This document shows, in pieces, positions 54,027 to 62,650 of a stretch of 64,000 nt of DNA. The translations under genes and the position numbers were made by a program. The notes under the pieces were generated by a model. It was not told the DNA's origin. It saw only the letters and a list, made by a program, of their open reading frames with translations, and did not search any database. The DNA lies in the NCBI RefSeq assembly GCF_014656095.1, contig NZ_BNBT01000002.1, positions 90,504-154,503 of the forward strand, read 5' to 3'. Source of the stretch: Streptomyces longispororuber. GTDB taxonomy: Bacteria > Actinomycetota > Actinomycetes > Streptomycetales > Streptomycetaceae. The first letter of the stretch is position 1, and each line of letters opens with the position of its first letter.

Positions 54027-54729
54027 GGCATCTTCCTGAATAAAGCCCCGTCTGATGAGAGCAACGGCCCATCAGGAACGGGCGGTCCAGCGAACGGAGT
54101 CCCCAACTCCGCCCAGCGGGCGCGCACACGAGCGTCGTACGCGCCACCGGCAGCGGTGTGGGCCCGCGCGCGGGGACGCCGACGCGCCCCCGGACCGGAC
54201 CACGGACGCTGCCGCCTCGACGACCGCACCACCGAGGAGCGCACCGGTGGTACGCGATACCGCGACCTCACCATCGCCCCTCCCCAACCGCCGCGCACCG
54301 GCTCGGGCCGCGGCGGCCCTGGCATCACCTGACGAGCACACGGTTCCATCCGCAGGGGCCGGCCACTTCCCGGCAGTCGCACCGCAGTCGGGCGGGCGCC
54401 CGTCAGCACTGCGGAGCGGCACGACGCCGACCGGGAGGTGAGCAGGACCGTCGGCCGTACACCGGTACTCCCGCCCCCACGGGAGAGTCGACAACAAGCC
54501 GGACGGACGAATGGAACATGCGGGCAGGTTTCGTTCCCCGTCAGAGCCCACCTGCCCCCGGCTCTGGCGTAGACAGATCCTGATGCACTATCACAGGCGG
54601 TGTCAACGATTGAGAACGACGCATGTCATAGCGGTGCCGAGGGAGGTACGTCCCGGCGCGGCCGGCCGCGTGGCTCACCGGAGCCCGTACGGCCGCTTCC
54701 GCGCACGGCAACGCGCGTAGCGCGCCGTC
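54027..54729. other. 703-bp region without a confident gene
   Basis: Several frames are open but none shows consistent third-position GC or a ribosome site. A stretch at 54580-54640 is AT-richer and may hold a promoter. It may include debris, but no family motif was recognised. Confidence 0.4.
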
Positions 54730-55413
54730 TCAGGCCGGTTCGCCCGCGCGGCCGGAACCGCCGCCGGGCTCGCGCGCCCGCACCACCCTGACCAGTTCGT
54801 CCAGGGCGGGCAGCAGGTCGCGGAGCGTGTCGATCTGCGCGCCGTCCGCGGTGCTGCGCAGCGCCACCGACCGTGCCCCGAGCTCCTGGAGCACCGCGTG
54901 CGTGGCCAGTTTCGGCAGGTCCTCGTGGACCATGCGGCGCAGGTACGCGAGCAGCGCGGTGCCCTCCGTGCGGGAGCAGAAGCCCTCCGGCGCGCCGAAG
55001 AACAGCTCCAGGCGGGCCGCGTGGTCGTGGTTGGCCCCGCGCTCGCCGTTCAGGAGGTTGGAGACGTGCTGCGCGGAGATGCCCGTCGCGCGGGAGATCT
55101 CCCGCAGGCCGTACGGCTCCCTGCCCGCGGGCGTCTCCTTGAGCCGGGTGCGCTGGAGGAACCGCAGCCGCTGCTGGAACAGCGCCCTGCGGAACGTCTC
55201 CCGCGCGTACTTCTCCCGCGGCTCCTCCTCCGGCGGCTCGCCGTGCAACAGGGCGCGCACGCGCCCGGGTTCGATCCCGGTGGCGTGGGAGATGAGCGCG
55301 GGGTCCAGGAGCCGGCCACGTGTGGTCCCCAGGCGCGCGGCGTAGGCGTCGACGTCGTCGAGGAGACGGGCGATCTCGTGTCCAGGCGCCGGGGGGTGGT
55401 CGGCTGCGTTCAC
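54730..55413 (-). CDS. XRE-type regulator of the DUF6545/ImmA-like locus
   Basis: 227 residues from GTG at 55413, chosen for GGAG 8 nt upstream; an ATG 21 nt earlier is possible. Two helix-turn-helix-like segments: DPALISHATGIEPGRVRALLHGEP (about 35-60) and YGLREISRATGISAQHVSNLLNGERGANHDHAARLELFFG (about 95-135). The C-terminal helical part ends in a disordered tail. XRE genes of this kind commonly neighbour DUF6545 proteins in Streptomyces. It is divergent from a metalloprotease and a 7-TM protein; by analogy with ImmR/ImmA it may be the repressor cleaved or controlled by that protease (inference). Confidence 0.78.
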   Translation of the reverse strand: MNAADHPPAPGHEIARLLDDVDAYAARLGTTRGRLLDPALISHATGIEPGRVRALLHGEPPEEEPREKYARETFRRALFQQRLRFLQRTRLKETPAGREPYGLREISRATGISAQHVSNLLNGERGANHDHAARLELFFGAPEGFCSRTEGTALLAYLRRMVHEDLPKLATHAVLQELGARSVALRSTADGAQIDTLRDLLPALDELVRVVRAREPGGGSGRAGEPA

Positions 55414-55652
55414 CTGAGGGTCTCCATGGGCCATGGAACTCGTGGGCGCCCTGAGAGTATCCGCCCGGACCCTCCCCGGCCAGGACCGTCCTCGATCGTT
55501 GACACGCCGGCCTCGGGGCCGGTGCGCCACTTCCGGGCAAAGGGGGCGAGTCGGTATGTTCCGCCCCGGCCGCCGCCCGGTGGATGTCCTGGCAGCCGTA
55601 CAACGCGAGGCCCGCGAAAGCGTCCGCGAGTGCCACCGTACAGGCGTCCCGG

Positions 55653-55670
55653 CGTGCCCAACTGGGCACG
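55653..55670. promoter_or_regulatory. 18-bp palindrome in the XRE/protease divergent region
   Basis: CGTGCCCA-AC-TGGGCACG lies near the middle of the 505-bp gap. Probable operator of the divergent XRE regulator. Confidence 0.55.
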
Positions 55671-55807
55671 TCACAGAGGCGGATGGCCACCGGTGCCGTA
55701 TCCACGCATCCGACCGCGCCACCGCCGAATCCGGCCTGATAATGTCCCAGCGCAGGTCAGCGGGCACACGCCTGTCACGTGGACGGAACGGGAGCGTGAA
55801 GGGCCTT

Positions 55808-55915
55808 ATGAAGACGGCCAGCACACGGGCTCAGGGCCCGTGTCCCGCCCGGAGCGGGCGAAGAACCGTGCCACCCCGGCGCGCCGGGCACGCGCGGCCG
55901 CCGCGGGAGAGCTGA
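55808..55915 (+). CDS. Possible 35-residue peptide just upstream of the protease gene
   Basis: ATG at 55808 follows GAAGGGCCTT; TGA at 55913-55915 is 3 nt before the protease GTG. The peptide starts MKTASTRAQGPCPARSGRR and is Arg/Pro-rich with one Cys; no signal peptide. The protease ribosome site lies inside its last codons, so translation would be coupled. It may be a leader peptide, a signalling peptide, or only an open frame in GC-rich DNA. Confidence 0.3.
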   Translation: MKTASTRAQGPCPARSGRRTVPPRRAGHARPPRES

Positions 55916-55918
55916 CCC

Positions 55919-56605
55919 GTGCTGTTCACCGGTGCCTCCGCGGCGTGGCGCCGCACCGGCGGGGCCCGCGTGAGCGCAGCCTCGGCCCGGATCCGCGGCG
56001 CCGTCCACAAGCGCCGCGCCTGGGCCCGCGCGCGGCGGCGGGCCGTCCGCATCCTCCACGACGACCTCGGGCTGCTGCCCGGCCAGCGGCTGCCGGACCT
56101 CGTGAACGCCGTGGCGCGGGTGCGCCGCAGGCCCGTCACGGTCCTGCGCGTGGCCCTGCCCCCGCACGTCAGCGGCTTCTGCGTGCGCGGCGAGTGCGAG
56201 GACACGATCGTCGTCACCACCAACACCAGTGAACGGCAAGGGCTGCACGTCCTGCTCCACGAGCTCTACCACCTGCTGTGCGGCGCACCGCCCGCCCCGG
56301 GCCCGGCCCCGGGCACCGTCGCCGCCCTCGTCGACCCGGGGGCGCTCAGCGCCCAGTTGCCCTCCCTGCCCCCCACCGTGGTGGCGGAGGTGCTCGCCCG
56401 GCCCGCGCGGCCGCGCGCCGCCGCCGCGGCCCCCGCCGCCACCGTCGGCCGCGCCGCGTACGGCGAGTACGGCGGGGACGGCGAGCACGAGGAGTGGGCC
56501 GCCGAGGTGTTCGCCACCGTGGGCCTGCTCATGCTGTCCCTGGACCCGGCCCGCCACACCGACCCCGTGCCCTGCCCCTTCGCCCACCGGCGCGCCGCCG
56601 TCTGA
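55919..56605 (+). CDS. ImmA/IrrE-like HExxH metallopeptidase
   Basis: 228 residues from GTG at 55919 (GGAGAG upstream). After a basic N-terminus (about 1-45) come LHDDLGLLPGQRLPDLVNAVARVRRRPVTVLRVALP, the zinc motif LHVLLHELYHLLCG (HExxH, about residue 120) and a later EEWAAEVFATVGLLML that matches the third-ligand helix (ExxAxxFA) of ImmA/IrrE proteins. Such proteases cleave XRE repressors in mobile elements and stress responses. The next gene starts on the last base of its stop codon, so the two proteins are made together. Confidence 0.8.
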   Translation: MLFTGASAAWRRTGGARVSAASARIRGAVHKRRAWARARRRAVRILHDDLGLLPGQRLPDLVNAVARVRRRPVTVLRVALPPHVSGFCVRGECEDTIVVTTNTSERQGLHVLLHELYHLLCGAPPAPGPAPGTVAALVDPGALSAQLPSLPPTVVAEVLARPARPRAAAAAPAATVGRAAYGEYGGDGEHEEWAAEVFATVGLLMLSLDPARHTDPVPCPFAHRRAAV

Positions 56606-57828
56606 TGTGGCACACCGCCCTGGCCTCGGTCAGTCTCGCCGTCGCCGCGACCACCCTGGCCCTCGGGGTCCTCAAGCTCCTCGCGGCCCGGCGCGCGCCG
56701 ACCCTGGTGCTCACCCTCACCGCGTCGTCCCTCTTCCACGCGGGCGCGGTCTTCCTGCTCACCGCGCCGCCCGTCTACCGCGCCGTGGGCGACGCGACCG
56801 GCGTGCCCCATCTGGCCGCGCTGCTCGCGCACTTCGCGGCCCTGCTGTCCGTCGGCCACGCGCACCTCAAGGCGCACCTGTGGGCCGCGCCCGACCGCAC
56901 CGGCGCGGTCCTGCGGCGCACGGTGACGGCCTGGGCCCCGCTGTACGCGGGCGTGCTCGCCGTCATGGCCGCCCTGTTCGCGCAGGCGGACCTCGGCGGC
57001 CCGGCCCGGCCGCTGCTGCTCCCCGTCGACCACGCGTGCGTGCCGCAGGTGGTGGCGCTGCACCTGCTGTACGCCGTCGCCCTGCTCGTGGTCGTCACGG
57101 CCACGGTGCGCCAGTGCCGTGCGCTGCGGGCCCTCGACGCCCCCTGGCTCACCCCGGCGCTCGACCGGTACCTGCGCGGTTTCGCCGCGGGCGTCACCCT
57201 GGACCTGGTGCACGCGGTGTGCCTGCTGGCCGCCGTGGCGGCCGCCGCGCACGGCAGGCGCCTCGACGCGCTCGCCGAGGGCGCCTGGCTGACCACGGCC
57301 GTGAGCTGGCTGGTCGCCCACTTCAGCTTCGTCCGCTCCTCGCTGCACGCGCGGCACCGGGACCGCGGCGACTACCTCACGCTGCGGCCGCTGTGGCAGA
57401 CGGTGGTGCGCGCCGACCCCGGCCTGGTGCTCGCCCCGGGCCTGCTGTGGGGCGGCTGGGACACCCGGATCGCGCTGTCCCGCAGGCTCGTGGAGATCCG
57501 TGACGGCGCCCGCAGCCTGCGCCCGTGGATGTCCGGCGCGCCCGCCCACGTCGTGGCGCACCTGGCCCGCCGCGGCCGCCACCCGGGCGTCGACGTCGTC
57601 GCGGCCCAGGCCGCGGCCACCCTGCTGTACGCCGCCGAGCTGCGGGGCGCGGGCCGCCCGCCCTCGCCCTCGGACACCCGGCTCCCGGCCCTGCCGGGCG
57701 AGGACGTCCCCGCCGCCGGGGAACGCGCCCACCTCGTCCTGGTCGCCCGCTACCTCGACCATCCGCTGGTCCTCGAGGCGCTGGCGCTGGTCCGCCGGGA
57801 CGCGCCGACGAAGTGCGGCACTCCGTAG
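56605..57828 (+). CDS. DUF6545 / MAB_1171c-type 7-TM membrane protein
   Basis: 407 residues; ATG overlaps the protease stop by one base (TGATG). Seven hydrophobic segments fill residues 1-235; the cytoplasmic C-terminal half carries the family pattern DYLTLRPLWQTVVRADPGLVLAP and RIALSRRLVEIRDGARSLRPWM. These proteins are annotated putative transporters in actinobacteria, often beside an XRE gene and a metalloprotease, but no function is established. Here it forms a tight operon with the ImmA-like protease; a membrane sensor or peptide receptor/exporter is a plausible role (inference). Confidence 0.82.
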   Translation: MWHTALASVSLAVAATTLALGVLKLLAARRAPTLVLTLTASSLFHAGAVFLLTAPPVYRAVGDATGVPHLAALLAHFAALLSVGHAHLKAHLWAAPDRTGAVLRRTVTAWAPLYAGVLAVMAALFAQADLGGPARPLLLPVDHACVPQVVALHLLYAVALLVVVTATVRQCRALRALDAPWLTPALDRYLRGFAAGVTLDLVHAVCLLAAVAAAAHGRRLDALAEGAWLTTAVSWLVAHFSFVRSSLHARHRDRGDYLTLRPLWQTVVRADPGLVLAPGLLWGGWDTRIALSRRLVEIRDGARSLRPWMSGAPAHVVAHLARRGRHPGVDVVAAQAAATLLYAAELRGAGRPPSPSDTRLPALPGEDVPAAGERAHLVLVARYLDHPLVLEALALVRRDAPTKCGTP

Positions 57829-57991
57829 GCGGTGCGTCCGCTTCCGCCCGGCGGCGTGTCGGCTGCTCACCGGGGGTGGGCGGCGCGTCCGCTTCTTCCG
57901 GGCGACGGGCGGCGGGCGCCCGGCGGCGGGTGGCGCGCGACCGGCGGCGGGCGGCGTGTCGGTCCTTCTCCGGCGCCGGGCGCGGCGCCGG

Positions 57992-58585
57992 TCACGTCCC
58001 TTCGGCGACCGCCGCGTCCAGCAGCGGGCCGAGCTCGGCGACCGCCGTGGTCAGGGCCCGTGGGTCCCGCTCGGCGCGGGCGATGAGGAGGGCACCCTCC
58101 AGCGTGCTGATCATGAGCGTGGCGAGCGGCTCGGCGCGCGCGGCGGGCACGCCCATGTCCGTGAGCGCCCGGGCCACCGGACGGGCCCACCGCGCGAAGG
58201 CGGCCGCGGCGGCCTCCCGGGTGGACTCCACGGACCCGGCGCGGTCCACGACGGCGGCGGCCACCGGGCAGCCGGTGGCGTCCGGGGCACTCGCCAGCTC
58301 GTCCGTCCACTGGCGCACCATCGCGGCGAACAGCGCGCCGGGCGAGGGCTCGGGCAGCTCGGCGAGGAACCGTCCGACGCGCTCGGCCGCGTAGCCGCCG
58401 CCCCACTCCACGGCCTCGTTGACCAACTGCTCCTTGCCGCCCGGGAAGTAGTGCTGGAGCGAGCCGCGCGGTGCCCCGGCGTGCGCGACGACCTCCCGCA
58501 TCCCGGTGGCGGCGACACCGCCGCGGCGCAGCAGTTGGGCCGCGCTGAACACCATCCGCTCCCGCGGGCCTCGCCCGGACACCAT
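57992..58585 (-). CDS. TetR-family transcriptional regulator
   Basis: 197 residues, ATG with GGGAGGG. Helix-turn-helix about 8-55: RERMVFSAAQLLRRGGVAATGMREVVAHAGAPRGSLQHYFPGGKEQLVNEA, typical of LmrA/YxaF-like TetR proteins with TetR_C. Divergent from the beta-hydroxyacid dehydrogenase gene across a short gap with a 16-bp inverted repeat. Likely represses that gene and itself. Confidence 0.9.
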   Translation of the reverse strand: MVSGRGPRERMVFSAAQLLRRGGVAATGMREVVAHAGAPRGSLQHYFPGGKEQLVNEAVEWGGGYAAERVGRFLAELPEPSPGALFAAMVRQWTDELASAPDATGCPVAAAVVDRAGSVESTREAAAAAFARWARPVARALTDMGVPAARAEPLATLMISTLEGALLIARAERDPRALTTAVAELGPLLDAAVAEGT

Positions 58586-58700
58586 CGCCGCCCTCCCTGT
58601 CGTACGCGCGCAGCAGGTCGGGCCACTGTATAGAGATCGCGCCGGGCCGCGCGCCGACGGCGGGCATCGGCGGCGGGCCCGCCCGGTGCCGCCGTACTAC

Positions 58701-58716
58701 TATGACAGCGGTCATA
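58701..58716. promoter_or_regulatory. TATGAC-N4-GTCATA palindrome, probable TetR operator
   Basis: TATGACAGCGGTCATA, overlapping a -10-like TACTAT (58698-58703) on the plus strand, 26 bp before the dehydrogenase start. Confidence 0.7.
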
Positions 58717-58741
58717 ATCGCGGAGTCGCGGGGGTGCGCGG

Positions 58742-59644
58742 ATGGACGTGGGATTCATCGGGCTCGGTGTCATGGGGCGGCCCATGGCGCTCCGGCTGGC
58801 CGGCTCCGGCCGGAAGGTGACCGTCTGGAGCAGGACCGCCGCCAAGCGCGCGCCGCTGCGCGCCGCCGGGGCGCACGTCGCGGCCGGTCCCGACGAGGTG
58901 TTCCGCGAGGCCCCCGTCGTCCTGCTCATGCTCGCCGACGGCGACGCCGTCGACGCCGTCCTCGGGCGGGGCACGCCCGACTTCGCCGCGCGCGTCGCCG
59001 GCCGCACCGTCGTGCCCATGGGGACGACGTCACCCGCGTACTCCCAGGGGCTCGAAGCCGACGTCCGCGCGGCGGGCGGGCGGTACGTGGAGGCCCCGGT
59101 GTCCGGTTCGCGCGTGCCCGCCGAGGCCGGGCGGCTGGTGGCGATGGTGGCGGGCGAGGAGGAGGCCGTCACCCAGGTGCGCCCCCTGCTGGAGCCCATG
59201 TGCCACGAGACCTTCGTGTGCGGGCGGGTGCCGGACGCGCTGCTGATGAAGCTGGCGGTGAACCTGTTCCTCATCACCACGGTCACGGGCCTGGCGGAGT
59301 CCTTCCACTTCGCCGAGCGGCACGGCCTGGACACGCGCCGGTTCCTGGACGTCCTCGACGCCGGGCCGATGGCCAGCGGCGTCTCCCGGATGAAGGCGCC
59401 CAAGCTGCTCGCCCGCGACTTCGACGTCCAGGCCGCGGTCCGGGACGTCCTGATGAACAACCGGCTCATCGCCGACGCCGCCCGGGCCTCCGGGGTGGCC
59501 TCCCCGCTCCTGGACGTCTGCCACGCGCTGTTCGCGGACACGGTGGCCCTCGGGCACGGCGCCGCCGACATGGCGGCCGTCCTGCACGCGCTGGAGGCGC
59601 GCACCGAGGGCGTGGCGACGGACCGCCCCGCGCACGGGGGCTGA
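58742..59644 (+). CDS. NAD(P)-dependent beta-hydroxyacid dehydrogenase
   Basis: 300 residues. Rossmann start [32 protein letters not shown] (GxGxxG), substrate-site [15 protein letters not shown], and catalytic Lys in [23 protein letters not shown] (about residue 170), the order of the 3-hydroxyisobutyrate/6-phosphogluconate dehydrogenase superfamily. The single-domain length fits hydroxyisobutyrate- or imine-reductase-like members; exact substrate unknown. Controlled, by context, by the divergent TetR. Confidence 0.88.
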   Translation: MDVGFIGLGVMGRPMALRLAGSGRKVTVWSRTAAKRAPLRAAGAHVAAGPDEVFREAPVVLLMLADGDAVDAVLGRGTPDFAARVAGRTVVPMGTTSPAYSQGLEADVRAAGGRYVEAPVSGSRVPAEAGRLVAMVAGEEEAVTQVRPLLEPMCHETFVCGRVPDALLMKLAVNLFLITTVTGLAESFHFAERHGLDTRRFLDVLDAGPMASGVSRMKAPKLLARDFDVQAAVRDVLMNNRLIADAARASGVASPLLDVCHALFADTVALGHGAADMAAVLHALEARTEGVATDRPAHGG

Positions 59645-59659
59645 CCGGTCCGAGCGGCG

Positions 59660-61216
59660 TCACCGGAGCAGGCGGCCCAGGAGCGCCACCCCCTCGGTGA
59701 TGTCCGTCGGGGTGCTCGCCGCGTAGCCGAGGACCAGGCCCGGGGCCTGCGGGCGCTGGGCGTGCCAGGACAGGGGCTGCACCTTCACGCCCCGCTCCAG
59801 GGCCGCCGCGGCCAGGGCCGTGTCGTCGTACCGGTCCGGGAAGGTGACCATCAGGTGCAGGCCCGCGGCGGCGCCGTGCACGACGGCGCCCGGCAGATGG
59901 GTGCGCACGGCCTCGATCATCGTGTCGCGGCGGGCGCGGTGGCGCCTGCGCAGGAGGCGCAGGTGGCGCTCCAGGCCACCGGTCTCCATCAGGTGCGCCA
60001 GGACCAGTTGGGGCAGCGCCGCGTTGCCGAGGTCCGCGAAGCGCTTGGCCTCCACCAGGGCCGCGTGCAGCCCGCGGGGCGCGAGCAGCCAGCCCACGCG
60101 CAGCGCGGGGGCGAGGAGTTTGGACACGCTGCCGGCGTAGGCGACGTGCTCCGGGAGGGTGGAGCGCAGGGCGGGCACCGGCGGCCGGTCGTAGCGGTGC
60201 TCGGCGTCGTAGTCGTCCTCGACGATCAGCCCGCCCTCGCGGGCCCACACGGCCAGCTCGCGGCGCCGGGCGCCGTCGAGGACCACCCCGGTCGGGAACT
60301 GGTGCGCGGGCGTCAGGAGCACGGCGGGCGCGCCGGTGGCGCGCAGCGCGTCCACGCGTACGCCCCGCGCGTCCACGGGTACGGGCGGGGCCTGGAGGCC
60401 CGACACGTGCAGGTGCTGGCGCAGGCCGAGCGAGCTCGGGTCCTCGATGGCGACGCGGGTGGTCCCGGCGTCCTGGAGCACGGCGGCCAGCAGGCCGAGC
60501 GCCTGGGCGGTGCCCGCGACCACGAGCACCTCGTCGGGGTCGGCCGCGATGCCGCGGTTGCGGGCGAGCCAGCGGGCGACGGCACGCCGCAGCGCCGGGG
60601 TGCCGCGCGGGTCGCCGTAGCCGAAGTCCGCCGGGACGAGCCCGGCGAGCACGGACCGCTCCGCCCGCAGCCAGGCCGCGCGCGGGAACGCGGCGAGGTC
60701 GGGCAGGCCGGGTGACAGGTCGATGCGGGCGGGCGCGGCGCGCAGGGCGTCGAAGACGTCGGTGCCGGGCGGTGCCCGGAACAGGCGACGGCTCGCTGAC
60801 CGGCCATCAGGTCGTGCCTCTGCGGGCCCTGTTGGTGTGGCCAGAGGCACCGCCACGACCACGGTGCCGCCCCTCCCCCGGCCGGCGACGTGCCCGTCCT
60901 CCGTCAGGCGCCGGTACGCCTCCGTGACGACGCCGCGTGAGACGCCGAGTTCGGCGGCGAGCACCCGCGTCGCGGGCAGCCTGCTGCCGACCGGCAGCAG
61001 GCCGTCGGCGACCGCGCGCCGGACCTGCCGGGCCAGCCAGTCGGCCAGGCCGCCCTGCGGGGCTTCGGCGGGGTTGAGCTGGAGGAAGTCCGAGGCGGAG
61101 GGGGTGGAGGGCGCGGTGGCGGGAGGCGGGGGGACGGGCGACGCGGGGGTCTCTGCCTCCGCCGGGGCCGCGGGCGTTATGGACCTGTCGGGTGGAGATC
61201 CTTTGGACCTGTTCAC
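59660..61216 (-). CDS. MocR/PdxR-type regulator (GntR + aminotransferase domain)
   Basis: 518 residues from GTG at 61216; an in-frame ATG at 61246 would overlap the divergent start codon, and no ribosome site supports either. A Pro/Ala-rich N-terminus (about 1-42) precedes the GntR winged helix (LADWLARQVRRAVADGLLPVGSRLPATRVLAAELGVSRGVVTEAYRRL) and a fold-type I aminotransferase-like domain with the PLP Lys in YAGSVSKLLAPALRVGW. Members sense PLP or amino-compounds. Paired divergently with a LysE exporter and the B3/4 gene, a common actinobacterial arrangement. Confidence 0.85.
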   Translation of the reverse strand: MNRSKGSPPDRSITPAAPAEAETPASPVPPPPATAPSTPSASDFLQLNPAEAPQGGLADWLARQVRRAVADGLLPVGSRLPATRVLAAELGVSRGVVTEAYRRLTEDGHVAGRGRGGTVVVAVPLATPTGPAEARPDGRSASRRLFRAPPGTDVFDALRAAPARIDLSPGLPDLAAFPRAAWLRAERSVLAGLVPADFGYGDPRGTPALRRAVARWLARNRGIAADPDEVLVVAGTAQALGLLAAVLQDAGTTRVAIEDPSSLGLRQHLHVSGLQAPPVPVDARGVRVDALRATGAPAVLLTPAHQFPTGVVLDGARRRELAVWAREGGLIVEDDYDAEHRYDRPPVPALRSTLPEHVAYAGSVSKLLAPALRVGWLLAPRGLHAALVEAKRFADLGNAALPQLVLAHLMETGGLERHLRLLRRRHRARRDTMIEAVRTHLPGAVVHGAAAGLHLMVTFPDRYDDTALAAAALERGVKVQPLSWHAQRPQAPGLVLGYAASTPTDITEGVALLGRLLR

Positions 61217-61229
61217 CGATCCATTGTGG
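61178..61229. promoter_or_regulatory. Direct repeats plus inverted half-site, probable MocR operator
   Basis: TATGGACCTGT (61178-61188) and TTTGGACCTGT (61202-61212) are direct repeats 24 bp apart; GATCCATTG (about 61219-61226) is an inverted half-site. MocR-type regulators typically bind two direct repeats with an inverted copy. TTGGAC at 61203-61208 could also be the lysE-type gene -35 element. Confidence 0.55.
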
Positions 61230-61244
61230 CGGCAGAGTCGAGCC

Positions 61245-61847
61245 ATGGAGTTCCTGCTGACCTCGCTCGTCATGACCGTGACCCCGGGCACCGGCGTCCT
61301 CTACACCGTGTCGGCGGGCCTCGCCCGCGGCAGCCGCGCCGCCTTCGTCGCCGCCGTCGGGTGCACGCTCGGCATCGTTCCGCACATGGTGGCCGCGATC
61401 ACGGGCCTGGCCGCGCTGCTGCACACCAGCGCGCTCGCGTTCCAGACGCTCAAGTACCTCGGCGTCGCCTATCTGCTGTACATGGCGTGGAAGACGCTGC
61501 GGGACACCGGCGCGCTCACCGCGGGACAAAGCGGCGAGGCCCCGCGCCCGACGTCCGGGGTGATCGTCTCCGCCGTCCTGCTGAACCTCCTCAACCCCAA
61601 ACTCACCCTGTTCTTCTTCGCGTTCCTGCCGCAGTTCGTGCCCGACGACCACCCGCACGCGGTGGCGCGCATGCTCGAACTCAGCGGTTACTTCATGCTC
61701 CTGACGCTCGTGGTGTTCGCCGCGTACGGGCGGTTCGCCGCGGCGATGCGGGACCACGTCATCGCCCGGCCCGCGGTGGTGACGTGGCTCCGGCGCGTCT
61801 TCGCGGGCGCCTTCGCCGCCCTGGGCGCCAAGCTCGCCCTCACCTGA
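61245..61847 (+). CDS. LysE/RhtB-family amino-acid exporter
   Basis: 200 residues. Six membrane segments; the family signature is at the start, EFLLTSLVMTVTPGTGVLYTVSAGLARGSRAAFVAAVGCTLG, with conserved NLLNPKLTLFFFAFLPQFV in the middle. Exports an amino acid or related metabolite. The ribosome site is weak. Divergent from the MocR regulator; the B3/4 gene follows after a 9-bp repeat array. Confidence 0.9.
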   Translation: MEFLLTSLVMTVTPGTGVLYTVSAGLARGSRAAFVAAVGCTLGIVPHMVAAITGLAALLHTSALAFQTLKYLGVAYLLYMAWKTLRDTGALTAGQSGEAPRPTSGVIVSAVLLNLLNPKLTLFFFAFLPQFVPDDHPHAVARMLELSGYFMLLTLVVFAAYGRFAAAMRDHVIARPAVVTWLRRVFAGAFAALGAKLALT

Positions 61848-61880
61848 GGGCCCCCTGCCCCCCATCGAGACGACCTCGGC

Positions 61881-61916
61881 CTCCCCGACCTCCCCGACCT
61901 CCCCGACCTCCCCGAT
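61881..61916. repeat. 9-bp tandem repeat in the LysE-B3/4 gene spacer
   Basis: Four copies of CTCCCCGAC (last CTCCCCGAT), ending immediately before the AAGG ribosome site of the next gene. Confidence 0.8.
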
Positions 61917-61927
61917 AAGGAAAACCT

Positions 61928-62620
61928 GTGCGCTTCCAGCATGTGACCGCCCTCTGGCAGGACTTCCCCACCCTCGTCCCCGGTGTGCTCCACGTCCGCG
62001 GCATCCGTACCGGTGTCCCGGTCGACCGCCCCGTCGCCGCGTACGAGGCGGTGGCCGCCGAGCGCCTCGCCGAGGTCCCGGAGAGCGGGTTCCCGGAGGT
62101 GGCGGCCTGGCGGCGGGCGTTCTCCGCGATGGGGCTCAAGCCCACCCGGTACCGGTGCGCCTCCGAATCGCTGCTGCGGCGGCTCCGCCGGGAGGGCTCG
62201 CTGCCGCGCATCCACCCGCTCATCGACCTCTGCAACGCCGTCTCCGTCGCGTACGGCATCCCGGTCGGCGTCTTCGACCTCTCCCGCATCAGCGGGAACC
62301 TGCACGTCCGGTACGCCGACGGGGACGAGGCGTACGAGACCTTCGCCGGGGGGACCGAGCGGCCGGACGCCGGCGAGGTGGTCTTCGCAGACGACGGGCA
62401 CCGGGCCCACTCCCGGCGCTGGACCAACCGGCAGAGCGGCTTGTCGGCCGTGCGGGACACCACCACCGACGTGCTGATCATCACGGAGGCGCTGCACGAC
62501 TCGGCCCCGCAGGACGTGCCGAAGCTGGTGGCGGCGCTCGCCGACGAGCTGCGCGCGGCGTGGTCCGCCGAGCCGACGACGGCCGTACTGACCCGCGAGG
62601 CACCGGTGTTCACCTGCTGA
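61928..62620 (+). CDS. B3/4 domain protein (PheRS beta-type editing-like domain)
   Basis: 230 residues from GTG at 61928 (AAGGAAAA upstream). Resembles stand-alone B3/4 proteins: FPEVAAWRRAFSAMGLKPTRYRCASESLLRRLRREGSLPRIHPLIDLCNAVSVAYGIPVGVFDLSRISG and AHSRRWTNRQSGLSAVRDTTTDVLIITEALHDSA. The domain is related to the tRNA-editing module of phenylalanyl-tRNA synthetase; single-domain members may clear mischarged or modified aminoacyl compounds. Same strand as the LysE-type gene, 80 bp apart, so probably co-expressed. Confidence 0.85.
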   Translation: MRFQHVTALWQDFPTLVPGVLHVRGIRTGVPVDRPVAAYEAVAAERLAEVPESGFPEVAAWRRAFSAMGLKPTRYRCASESLLRRLRREGSLPRIHPLIDLCNAVSVAYGIPVGVFDLSRISGNLHVRYADGDEAYETFAGGTERPDAGEVVFADDGHRAHSRRWTNRQSGLSAVRDTTTDVLIITEALHDSAPQDVPKLVAALADELRAAWSAEPTTAVLTREAPVFTC

Positions 62621-62650
62621 GCGCGTGTGGCGTGAGCTTCTGGTACGGGC

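Noticed and set aside
54055..54441. 128-codon plus-strand ORF in the gap after the NUDIX gene
   Set aside because: Third-position GC is not clearly above background and composition is Ala/Pro/Arg/Thr-rich without motif.
55738..55743. GATAAT as -10 promoter for the protease operon
   Set aside because: No acceptable -35 element at 16-19 bp upstream; left unassigned.
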